Assembly: GCA_018267795.1 (NCBI GenBank)
Contig: JAFDXS010000145.1
Span: 1 to 6,638 of the forward strand
DNA: 6,638 nt
Source: Bacteroidota bacterium
GTDB lineage: Bacteria > Bacteroidota > Bacteroidia > Chitinophagales > Chitinophagaceae
Direction of reading: 5' to 3'
The stretch's first letter is position 1. Every line of letters starts with the position of its first letter. Of this stretch, positions 1 to 6,083 are shown one piece after another. The notes below the pieces were generated by a model. It saw only the letters and a program-made list of their open reading frames with translations, made no database searches and was not told the DNA's origin. Position numbers and translations under genes: made by a program.

Positions 1-286
1 TGATAAGCTCGGCACTTCCCGATGTTATCCAGTAGCTATTATAGCCTGCCATACCAGCACCACTATGAGGCGTAACACCTGTAGGGCCACTAATGCCGCT
101 TGTAGTTCTTATCCAATTGAAACTGGAAGCAGAACCACCCGAGCCACTTATTACATTTCTTGTCCAGCCAGTGGGTGGAAAGGTAGTAGCATCGAAACTG
201 GAGCTTACATAGTTCTGCCCCGAAACGGAGCCGGAACCAAGTAAAAACAAAAAAGTAATTAAAATAAATTGGAGATTTCTATTCAT
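1..286 (-). CDS. Secreted or surface protein with choice-of-anchor J (MAM-like) domain, N-terminal part only
   Basis: Reading leftwards from an ATG at 286-284, the frame stays open for 95 codons to the window edge, so the C-terminus is missing. Residues 1-23 form a signal peptide: a basic start (MNRN), a hydrophobic core (FILITFLFLLG) and a likely cleavage at VSG before Gln24, which fits Bacteroidota export. The mature part opens with a segment carrying DATTFPPTGW (32-41), followed by small polar residues, an aromatic strand (FNWIR) and a PHSG motif (73-76). This arrangement is typical of choice-of-anchor J / cleaved-adhesin type domains at the start of large Bacteroidota surface proteins, which often end in a type IX secretion sorting domain. 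That end is not visible here. A binding or adhesive role outside the cell is inferred from the family. The gene is divergent from the two-component operon. Confidence 0.75.
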   Translation of the reverse strand, partial: MNRNLQFILITFLFLLGSGSVSGQNYVSSSFDATTFPPTGWTRNVISGSGGSASSFNWIRTTSGISGPTGVTPHSGAGMAGYNSYWITSGSAELI

Positions 287-325
287 TTGCCTATATTTTA
301 CAAGCCTTAACTAAAAAATAACGCT

Positions 326-342
326 GAAGTGAAGAACACTTC
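326..342 (-). other. Small inverted repeat in the divergent gap
   Basis: GAAGTG and CACTTC (326-331 and 337-342) form a perfect 6-bp stem around a 5-base spacer. It lies 40 bp upstream of the surface-protein start and would fall in its 5' leader. It could be an operator or an mRNA hairpin; no T-run follows, so it is not a terminator. Confidence 0.3.
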
Positions 343-384
343 TTATCGCTTTAACCTAAAATTAATAAAACGTATAGTGAGTAG

Positions 385-415
385 TTGTAGAGTTAATTCT
401 ATAGCACTATCTTAC
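385..415 (+). promoter_or_regulatory. Possible Bacteroidota-type promoter of the two-component operon
   Basis: A TTG at 385-387 is followed after 20 bases by TATCTTAC (408-415), which matches the Bacteroidota -7 consensus TAnnTTTG at four of six defined positions. This would give a leader of roughly 45 bases before the response regulator. The match is weak. TTAATTTG at 448-455 is closer to the -7 consensus but has no TTG at a suitable distance. Confidence 0.25.
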
Positions 416-449
416 ACATTAATAAAAAAAATACTACAGTTATATATTT

Positions 450-461
450 AATTTGCAAATT
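450..461. promoter_or_regulatory. 12-bp perfect palindrome just before the response-regulator start
   Basis: AATTTGCAAATT is a perfect palindrome ending three bases before the ATG at 465. Its position fits an autoregulatory operator, or a structure controlling translation. NarL/LuxR-type regulators bind as dimers to inverted repeats, which is why the site is recorded, but AT-rich spacers yield such palindromes by chance as well. Confidence 0.3.
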
Positions 462-464
462 TAA

Positions 465-1076
465 ATGTCGATGGAACCTAAAATTTTAATAACAGATGAC
501 CATAGTATGATACGCAAGGGAATTAAGCTTTTGCTGCAATTACACCTTGGTTTGACCGACATAAGTGAGGCATGTAACTGTGCTGAATTGATGAGTGAGC
601 TGAAAAGGAAGGCATATACACACCTGATACTGGATATAGTGCTATCGGACGGAACAGCGCTGGAGGTAATACCCAACATAAGGAAACTATACCCGAGCCT
701 GCACATAATGATATTTTCAATGCAGAGTGCGGAAATATACAGCAGCGCGCTAAAGCAATACGGGATTAATTATTACCTGCCAAAGGACAGCTCAGAAGCT
801 GACTCAATAACGTTTTTAAAGAAGTTCTTTAATGATGAAGTGCTGACAACAGAAGTAAAAAAGGCAAATAAGAACCCATTTATAAATTTATCTGCCAGGG
901 AGCTGGAAATACTACACTATTTATTGAAGGGTATGGGAACTAAAAGCATAGCTGATAACCTAAATATAAAAATGAATACGGTATCGACCGTGAAAAACAG
1001 AATTTTTGAAAAAACCAATATCCATAATATGAAAGAACTAATAGAATTAGCTACTTTATACAACATTAACTACTAA
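465..1076 (+). CDS. NarL/LuxR-family DNA-binding response regulator
   Basis: This is a 203-residue, full-length, two-domain response regulator. The receiver domain (about 5-122) has the acidic pair Asp11-Asp12, the likely phosphoacceptor Asp57 in LILDIVLSDG, Ser85 in IFSMQ in the switch Thr/Ser position, and the conserved Lys107 in YLPKD. All residues needed for phosphorylation are therefore present. After a short linker, residues 142-198 form a LuxR-type helix-turn-helix (LSARELEIL, then a GMGTKSIADNLNI recognition region), the output that binds DNA as a dimer. The start may be ATG 465 or ATG 471 (MSM); neither has a good Shine-Dalgarno sequence, which is normal in this phylum. The sensor kinase begins 9 bp after the stop, so the two are almost certainly cotranscribed and partners. 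Ile is mostly ATA, as in the kinase gene. Target genes are unknown; the divergent surface-protein gene is a candidate. Confidence 0.93.
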   Translation: MSMEPKILITDDHSMIRKGIKLLLQLHLGLTDISEACNCAELMSELKRKAYTHLILDIVLSDGTALEVIPNIRKLYPSLHIMIFSMQSAEIYSSALKQYGINYYLPKDSSEADSITFLKKFFNDEVLTTEVKKANKNPFINLSARELEILHYLLKGMGTKSIADNLNIKMNTVSTVKNRIFEKTNIHNMKELIELATLYNINY

Positions 1077-1085
1077 GTATTGCAG

Positions 1086-4000
1086 ATGCAGAAAACAGTA
1101 CAATTCCTTTTATTTAGTTTTTCATTTTTAATATGTACCGTATCGGCACTGGCACAAAAAAAATATGACATTCAATACTTTACAGTAGAGAGTGACGTAA
1201 CGGGGATGCAAAGGGATGATAATAATGAGTTTGTATGGATAGCTACTGAAAATGGATTAATACGATTTGACGGATTGCATATTGTGCCTTTTAATAGCGG
1301 CAACTGCTCTTTCATGGTGCGGGACAGGATAAAGATGCTGGGCAAAAATGAAAAAGGTGGAATCTTTGCCGCAAATTCAGTGAATATATTTTTGGTAGAA
1401 GACAATAAGTTAAAGCCATACGAAAAGAAGACAAACATTAAATACTATGGCGAAAACCTCTTCAATAAAATAGTAAGCCTTTACGTGGGAAGGAAAACGG
1501 TTCCCAAAATTCACTCTTACAATTACGACAGCAAAGTATTTCCCCTTGATGATAGCGCCTACCTAATACAAAACGGGAATACACTATGCGGCTATAATGT
1601 ATCAGGCATAAGTCCATTTTATAAAAAGAATGTGGCCAACAGTGCATATTTATTCAAAATAGATTCGGACCTATTCATGCTGAATGAAAAGAATGAATTT
1701 ATATTGATTGACCCGATAAAAGATACAGAAGAAAAAATAGCGATAGACGGACCTGCTGAAATTACTGACAAAAAAAACAGAGCTATCTATTGGCAAGCCG
1801 GAGAAGAAAAACCAATATTAATATGCGGAACGAAAGCATGGACAATAGGCTATAAAGACAATAAAATAACACTAACACTTATCTGCTCGCAAGTACCAAC
1901 AGGGGCACAGATAAGATATGCAGAGTATGATACAAAGGATGAGATATTGATATTAGCTACAGATAAAAAAAGCATAATAGTCATCCATGCCACGTTATTT
2001 ATCAATTCAGTAAAAAAGAGCAATGCAGACCCCAATGAAATAAACTCCTATTACGGACAAATAGAATTAGCAAACAGCAATGTGCTAACTAATAATGGCG
2101 ATATAATAGGCAGTAAAACAGAAAACACGTTACCAGTAAAAGAATTCGACTATAATAATTATGTAATTAAAGACCACGATATCTGGTACACGCTACACGA
2201 TAGTCTCTTTAGCTATAATAATATTGAACAAAAACGAAACTTCCATTTTAAAGTAAATGCTGGGAAATATTTTGTTATAGCTGAAATGAATAACCAGCTC
2301 TATTTTGCCGATATAAATGGAATAGGGCTTTTATACGATACAGGACTTTATTACATACATAAAAACACAGTGGAGCAACAGGAAAACGAATTCCCTACCA
2401 CTATGACAGCGCTGTCGCCTGGTGTATTAGGGATCGGCAAATCAACAGGTCTGTTCAGCTATAGTACTACTACTAACAAAATAGATACTATAGTGGTAAC
2501 CAAAAACACTGTAGAAACAATATGGAAAAGCGGCAATTATATTTTTGTTGGGACAGACGGAGATGGATACTATATTTATAAAATGGGGGGAAACGCCCTG
2601 CAAATGCCATTAGATAAAAGTAATTATTTATTAAATGTACACTGTATTATTCCCGATGACTATGGATATGTGTGGCTGAGTACCAATAGAGGCCTATATA
2701 AAGCCAACAGGAATGACCTGATAAAAGCATTTGAAAAAAATAGCCCGCAGGTATATTATCATTTCTTCGGGAAGAACGATGGGATGGATGTAGTGGGGAT
2801 AAACGGCGGCTGCGAACCTTGTGCGCTGAAACTAAAGAATGGCAAATTGTCTTTTCCAACGGTAAATGGTTTGCTATGGGTTGACCCTAAAGCACCAATG
2901 CGATTGCCCGAAGGAAACATTTTCATAGACAAAATAACAGTAGATGGCAAGACAGTAAACAAAGATTCATTTTCATACAATTCCCTACCCTATACCACAC
3001 ATGATATAACCGTAGCAATAAGCTTCCCGGCCTGGTGCAACATGGAGAATCTGAATCTGCAATACCAGATATACCCAAACTCGACCAGGTGGGAATTAAT
3101 TATGCTAAGGACACCTATAATACACATTAGCTCGCTGCCGCCAGGCAGCTATACACTGCGCATAAGGAAGCTAAATGGCTTTGGGCTGAACAACTATACC
3201 TATAAGGAAATAAATTTCACAATCGCGAAGCCCTGGTATAGAACCTACAAATTTTATTTTCTGTGTGTATTGTTAGGAATTGGTATTGTAATCCTTTCCT
3301 TCCGCCTTACTACAAAACGGTATAAAAGAAGACAAATAAAACTGCAGAAACTAGTAGATAAAAAAACAAAAGAAATAAGGGAAAGCAATAAAGAGCTGGC
3401 CAAAAACGTGCAAGTGCAAACACGACTGATATCCATCATTAGTCATGATATAATAACACCACTGAGATTTCTGCACATGGTAAGCAAAAACCTGATGGAG
3501 AAAAAAACACAGATGCCCGAACCACTACAAAATGAAACGATAAGCGAAATAGCCACAACAGCTAACGAACTTGAAATATTATCTACAAATATTCTGAACT
3601 GGATCAAGTACAACAAAGAGGGCAAAAAGCTTAATGCCTCTGCAATAAATCTACGGGACTTGGTGGAAGAGATATTTGGCGTGTTTAAAATAATTGTGAA
3701 ACGAAAAAACATTTCGCTAGTAAATAATATAGGTAGTGCAGATAAAATAATACAATATCCTGAACCGCTGAAAATTGTAATTTATAATCTGCTGGTAAAT
3801 GCAATAAACTTTAGTGAAAACGGCAGTATAACTGTAGATAGTAAAAGAAGCGCCACCGGCATATTTATAACAGTTACAGATGAAGGTGTAGGCATGACAC
3901 AGGAACAAATAACTAATGTGCTGAACGATGAGTATGTAATATCATCTGAAAATGTAGATAAGAAAAAAGGTAATGGACTTGGCTACCTGATAATAAAAGA

Positions 4001-4103
4001 CCTGGTAAAAATAATGGGCGCCACAATACACATACAAAGCGAAAAAATGAAAGGGACAACAGTGCAAGTAAACATACCGGAGAAAAAGCACGAAGACAAT
4101 TAA
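1086..4103 (+). CDS. Periplasmic propeller sensor histidine kinase (Reg_prop, Y_Y_Y, HisKA, HATPase_c)
   Basis: This is a transmembrane sensor kinase of 1005 residues counted from ATG 1086; the frame also has a TTG at 1080, which is less likely. Residues 1-23 are a signal peptide (cleavage SALA before Gln24). The periplasmic part is a degenerate two-component-regulator beta-propeller: recognisable blades include VWIATENGLIRFDG (50-63) and GYVWLSTNRGLY (527-538), followed by the usual NGG...LKLKNGKLSF...VNGLLWVDP closing region. A Y_Y_Y domain follows (about 640-712), then one membrane helix (about 721-739) and a basic coiled coil. The cytoplasmic core has the H-box SIISHDIITPL with His787, N-box NLLVNAINFS (Asn905), DEGVGM (Asp932) and GNGLG (962-966), so it looks catalytically intact. 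It ends after the ATPase domain, with no receiver or AraC domain, unlike hybrid HTCS proteins. It should phosphorylate the upstream regulator. The ligand is not evident. Confidence 0.93.
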   Translation: MQKTVQFLLFSFSFLICTVSALAQKKYDIQYFTVESDVTGMQRDDNNEFVWIATENGLIRFDGLHIVPFNSGNCSFMVRDRIKMLGKNEKGGIFAANSVNIFLVEDNKLKPYEKKTNIKYYGENLFNKIVSLYVGRKTVPKIHSYNYDSKVFPLDDSAYLIQNGNTLCGYNVSGISPFYKKNVANSAYLFKIDSDLFMLNEKNEFILIDPIKDTEEKIAIDGPAEITDKKNRAIYWQAGEEKPILICGTKAWTIGYKDNKITLTLICSQVPTGAQIRYAEYDTKDEILILATDKKSIIVIHATLFINSVKKSNADPNEINSYYGQIELANSNVLTNNGDIIGSKTENTLPVKEFDYNNYVIKDHDIWYTLHDSLFSYNNIEQKRNFHFKVNAGKYFVIAEMNNQLYFADINGIGLLYDTGLYYIHKNTVEQQENEFPTTMTALSPGVLGIGKSTGLFSYSTTTNKIDTIVVTKNTVETIWKSGNYIFVGTDGDGYYIYKMGGNALQMPLDKSNYLLNVHCIIPDDYGYVWLSTNRGLYKANRNDLIKAFEKNSPQVYYHFFGKNDGMDVVGINGGCEPCALKLKNGKLSFPTVNGLLWVDPKAPMRLPEGNIFIDKITVDGKTVNKDSFSYNSLPYTTHDITVAISFPAWCNMENLNLQYQIYPNSTRWELIMLRTPIIHISSLPPGSYTLRIRKLNGFGLNNYTYKEINFTIAKPWYRTYKFYFLCVLLGIGIVILSFRLTTKRYKRRQIKLQKLVDKKTKEIRESNKELAKNVQVQTRLISIISHDIITPLRFLHMVSKNLMEKKTQMPEPLQNETISEIATTANELEILSTNILNWIKYNKEGKKLNASAINLRDLVEEIFGVFKIIVKRKNISLVNNIGSADKIIQYPEPLKIVIYNLLVNAINFSENGSITVDSKRSATGIFITVTDEGVGMTQEQITNVLNDEYVISSENVDKKKGNGLGYLIIKDLVKIMGATIHIQSEKMKGTTVQVNIPEKKHEDN

Positions 4104-4109
4104 GCTAAT

Positions 4110-4149
4110 AAAAAAAGAAGCCATCTACTTGAGATGGCTTCTTTTTTTT
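4110..4149. terminator. Bidirectional intrinsic terminator between kinase and HU genes
   Basis: GAAGCCATCT (4117-4126) and AGATGGCTTC (4132-4141) form a perfect 10-bp stem with a 5-base loop. Eight T follow on the plus strand (4142-4149), and seven A precede it (4110-4116), giving a T-run on the minus strand. It therefore ends both the kinase transcript, 13 bp after the kinase stop, and the convergent HU transcript. Confidence 0.93.
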
Positions 4150-4163
4150 GCTTAAGAATTAAA

Positions 4164-4457
4164 CTATTTCTTAGCAGCTTTAATTCCTGAAATCTTTGTG
4201 CTGAATTCTTTACCTGCTTTAAATTTAGGCACTTTGCGTGCTTTAATTTTAATTGTTTCCCCTGTCTGAGGGTTGCGGCCATTACGTGCAGCGCGCGCAG
4301 ATACTGAGAATGTACCGAAGCCCACCAGGGTAACAGTATCACCACCTTTTAAAGCACCAACTACAGCGCCTGTGAATGCATCTAATGCATCGTTTGCCTG
4401 AGTTTTAGTAATGTTTGCGTCTTTAGCGATCTTATCGATTAATTCTGCTTTGTTCAT
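4164..4457 (-). CDS. hup: HU-family nucleoid-associated DNA-binding protein
   Basis: This 97-residue protein is close to the usual 90 of HU. It shows the full family pattern: an N-terminal dimerisation helix pair beginning MNKAELIDKIA, the turn GFGTF (46-50), the beta-arm GRNPQTGE (60-67) with the DNA-intercalating Pro63, and the PKFKAGK segment (77-83). A short basic tail (GIKAAKK) extends it slightly. HU dimers bind and bend DNA without strict sequence preference and compact the nucleoid. Codon use differs from the neighbouring two-component genes: none of its seven Ile codons is ATA and Arg is CGN, as expected for a highly expressed gene. It is monocistronic, lying between the terminator at 4110-4149 and the terminator of the BON gene. 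An IHF-like subunit is possible, but nothing in the sequence requires it. Confidence 0.96.
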   Translation of the reverse strand: MNKAELIDKIAKDANITKTQANDALDAFTGAVVGALKGGDTVTLVGFGTFSVSARAARNGRNPQTGETIKIKARKVPKFKAGKEFSTKISGIKAAKK

Positions 4458-4477
4458 TTAATGAGATTTTTAAAAAA

Positions 4478-4509
4478 TTAAGGTACTCAGTAAAATGATA
4501 TTTTCCAAA
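4478..4509 (-). promoter_or_regulatory. Possible promoter of the HU gene
   Basis: On the minus strand, TTTG (4509-4506) is followed after 20 bases by TACCTTAA (4485-4478), a partial match to TAnnTTTG. This would give a short leader of about 15-20 bases. A second -7-like element, TATATTTT (4527-4520), matches better but lacks a TTG at normal distance. Both are tentative. Confidence 0.25.
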
Positions 4510-4515
4510 CATGCA

Positions 4516-4587
4516 GCTTAAAATATAGGCTTCGGGACTATCAATGTGGAAAAATGGGCCTATTTATGTGGATTTCGGGGCTTAAAA
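4516..4587. repeat. Mirror-ordered set of short direct repeats upstream of HU
   Basis: Three short motifs each occur twice in the same orientation but in reversed order: GCTTAAAA (4516-4523, 4580-4587), TTCGGG (4531-4536, 4574-4579) and ATGTGGA (4544-4550, 4566-4572). The set fills most of the noncoding gap between the HU start and the BON terminator, which otherwise holds no gene. A regulatory role for HU is inferred from position only. Confidence 0.35.
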
Positions 4588-4592
4588 CGTAT

Positions 4593-4625
4593 AAAAAGAG
4601 CCATTTCAGAGATATGAAATGGCTC
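4593..4625 (-). terminator. Intrinsic terminator of the BON-domain gene
   Basis: On the minus strand, a perfect 11-bp stem (arms GAGCCATTTCA at 4598-4608 and TGAAATGGCTC at 4615-4625, 6-base loop) is followed by five T (4597-4593). It begins 24 bp after the BON-gene stop. On the plus strand no T-run follows, so it is read in one direction only. Confidence 0.9.
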
Positions 4626-4649
4626 CAGATACCTATATAATAAGGATAA

Positions 4650-5645
4650 CTAATTGCTCACAGGCTTCTTTGACGAATGGTCTGATTTTGAATTTTGGTT
4701 GTCAGATTTCAAAAAAGAACTACCTCCAGATGAAGAGTTGCTGCTTTCCGCGTCAGTGCTAGTTTGCTTAACGCGTATCCTGTTTTCGACATTCTTAACT
4801 CCTGAAATAGCCTCGGCTAAATTTTCTGCATGGCGTTTTGCTTCCCGACTATCAACTGTACCATTTAATACTACATCACAGTTTTCTACTTTCACCTCAA
4901 TATCACTTGCATCAAGATAAGAGTCGTCACTGAGCCGATCGCTAATATCCTCCTTTATACGTTCATCGGAACGGCGATAACCTTTAGGGCCTTTGCCTTT
5001 ATGCTGACCCATTGATTCACCGCTGCGACCATATTGGTTGTTAGAAGAGCTGTCCCAATTATTTTCATTTCTGTCAGGTCGCATATTGCTTTGAGAATTG
5101 TTGCTGCTCATGCCCCAATTACCTTGATTGCCATATGAACTACTGTTAGCATATTGCCTGTCATCATTACCTATTGAGCTATTGCCATAGCGCCGATTGA
5201 AATTTCCATAACCTGATTGGCCTCGATCATTGGTGCTGCCATTATCCCAATTATTTTGACTATTACGATAATTGCCCCCTTGGTTTTGATCGCTATATAG
5301 ATAACCAGACCCAAAGCTGCGGCCGCGATTCATACTACGATTATAATCGTTGTCCATTTCATTCCGGCTTATTTCTCCCTGATATCTGTTCTCGCCCCGG
5401 CCATTTTGATTGCTGCGTCCTGAGTTACGGTTTTCATAATTGGTACTATACGGGTTAGAATATTCGTCTCTGTTTTGCCTGCCAAAATCTCTATCCTGCT
5501 GACTACTATAATTATCCGAAGGATAGGCATTACCGACCTCATAATCTTTATCTTCATTCATGCTATTGTAATTGTCTTCGTACTGGTCATTATAACGTGA
5601 CGAGCGGCCAGCATAATTTTGCTGGTTGCGGTTATTGTTAGCCAT
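4650..5645 (-). CDS. BON-domain protein with long disordered Asn/Gln/Ser/Gly/Tyr/Arg-rich N-terminus
   Basis: The protein has 331 residues in two contrasting parts. Residues 1-215 are low complexity, dominated by Asn, Ser, Gly, Arg, Tyr, Gln and Asp, with degenerate repeats such as NNWD (131-134, 195-198), GNWG and YGN. Residues 217-293 begin HKGKGPKGYRRSDERI and continue as a BON domain (hydrophobic strand VENCDVVLNGTV at 253-264, then the helix and SGVKNVENRIRV). A GPKGYxRSDERI lead-in is known from other bacterial BON proteins. A Ser-rich tail (294-331) follows. BON domains are usually periplasmic and linked to membranes or osmotic stress. Here no signal peptide, lipobox or membrane helix is visible, so a cytoplasmic location is inferred. 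The ATG at 5645 is the natural start. The gene has its own terminator. The function is unknown; the N-terminus suggests condensate or nucleic-acid interactions only by analogy. Confidence 0.85.
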   Translation of the reverse strand: MANNNRNQQNYAGRSSRYNDQYEDNYNSMNEDKDYEVGNAYPSDNYSSQQDRDFGRQNRDEYSNPYSTNYENRNSGRSNQNGRGENRYQGEISRNEMDNDYNRSMNRGRSFGSGYLYSDQNQGGNYRNSQNNWDNGSTNDRGQSGYGNFNRRYGNSSIGNDDRQYANSSSYGNQGNWGMSSNNSQSNMRPDRNENNWDSSSNNQYGRSGESMGQHKGKGPKGYRRSDERIKEDISDRLSDDSYLDASDIEVKVENCDVVLNGTVDSREAKRHAENLAEAISGVKNVENRIRVKQTSTDAESSNSSSGGSSFLKSDNQNSKSDHSSKKPVSN

Positions 5646-5684
5646 AGCTATTTAAGTTTTCTTGTTAAGAATACTGTTTGTGTT

Positions 5685-5712
5685 CAAAAAATCGTACCCT
5701 GACGCCGGTACG
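5685..5712 (-). promoter_or_regulatory. Hairpin plus T-run in the probable BON leader
   Basis: CGTACC (5693-5698) and GGTACG (5707-5712) pair perfectly over 6 bp around an 8-base GC-rich loop. On the minus strand a run of six T (5691-5686) follows after one A. It resembles a weak intrinsic terminator located 40 bp before the BON start. No minus-strand gene lies upstream within this gap, so an attenuator or operator is as likely as a true terminator. Confidence 0.35.
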
Positions 5713-5783
5713 CCCAGTGCCTTCGGAAGTATCTGTGGATCAATGTGGCAATGATATTGCAGAGAACTAATACATAATAACTA

Positions 5784-5816
5784 TTGTGTATCCTGATAAA
5801 TTGTGGAATAATTTTT
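5784..5816 (+). promoter_or_regulatory. Likely promoter for the small secreted protein gene
   Basis: TTG at 5784-5786 and TAATTTTT at 5809-5816 (five of six defined positions of TAnnTTTG) are separated by 22 bases, which suits the Bacteroidota sigma factor. The start codon lies 27 bp further on. Confidence 0.4.
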
Positions 5817-5843
5817 AAGCGGATCTTTTATTAAACTTTCGTT

Positions 5844-6083
5844 ATGAAAAAATGGTGTTTGAGTAGTATGCTAATGATTATATCGTTCATTGCGGTAGGC
5901 CAAACAAACAAAAACAACAGCCTGATCGACTCCCTAAAAAAGCCACATAAAACCTATGATAACAATGGGGTTAATAAAACCAGGAAAAACAATCATCAAC
6001 AAAAAAGCAAGAGAAACATTAAAGCAAGCAGCATGATGGATACACTGGGTGACAAAAGAAATGCTAACGCACCGGACAAATAA
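5844..6083 (+). CDS. Small secreted basic protein of unknown function
   Basis: This is a 79-residue protein that I do not recognise. The first 19 residues are a clear signal peptide: MKK, a hydrophobic core (MLMIISFIAVG) and a likely cleavage before Gln20. The mature 60 residues are hydrophilic and rich in Lys and Asn (KKPHK, NKTRKNNHQQKSKR), with no cysteine, so the exported product would be short, basic and probably unstructured. The ATG at 5844 has no Shine-Dalgarno sequence but follows a plausible promoter at 5784-5816. The next gene, for a membrane protein, starts 60 bp after the stop in the same direction with no terminator between, so cotranscription is likely. The signal peptide supports a real gene; conservation is unknown. 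Confidence 0.65.
   Translation: MKKWCLSSMLMIISFIAVGQTNKNNSLIDSLKKPHKTYDNNGVNKTRKNNHQQKSKRNIKASSMMDTLGDKRNANAPDK

Noticed and set aside
1080..1085. TTG 1080 as the kinase start
   Set aside because: ATG 1086 lies two codons later, gives an equally good signal peptide, and ATG is much more common in this phylum.
3254..4124. Several minus-strand open frames with hydrophobic products across the 3' part of the kinase gene
   Set aside because: They are antisense to conserved HisKA/HATPase coding sequence; the hydrophobicity comes from the complement of Lys/Asn-rich codons.
4100..4345. Open frame of 81 codons on the minus strand overlapping HU
   Set aside because: It is an alternative frame of the clearly real HU gene, and its product has no recognisable domain.
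4654..4920. Open frame of 88 codons on the plus strand
   Set aside because: It lies antisense to the 3' end of the BON gene; its composition mirrors that gene's codons, and it runs through the well-conserved BON coding region.
5053..5257. Repeated 13-mer TCCCAATTATTTT at 5053-5065 and 5245-5257 as a mobile or regulatory repeat
   Set aside because: Both copies encode the NNWD repeat of the BON protein's low-complexity region, so coding repetition explains them.
4516..5810. Replication origin suggested by DnaA-box-like TCCACA sites near HU
   Set aside because: No exact TTATCCACA box, no dnaA or dnaN gene, no AT-rich unwinding repeats, and the sites are split over two gaps 1 kb apart.
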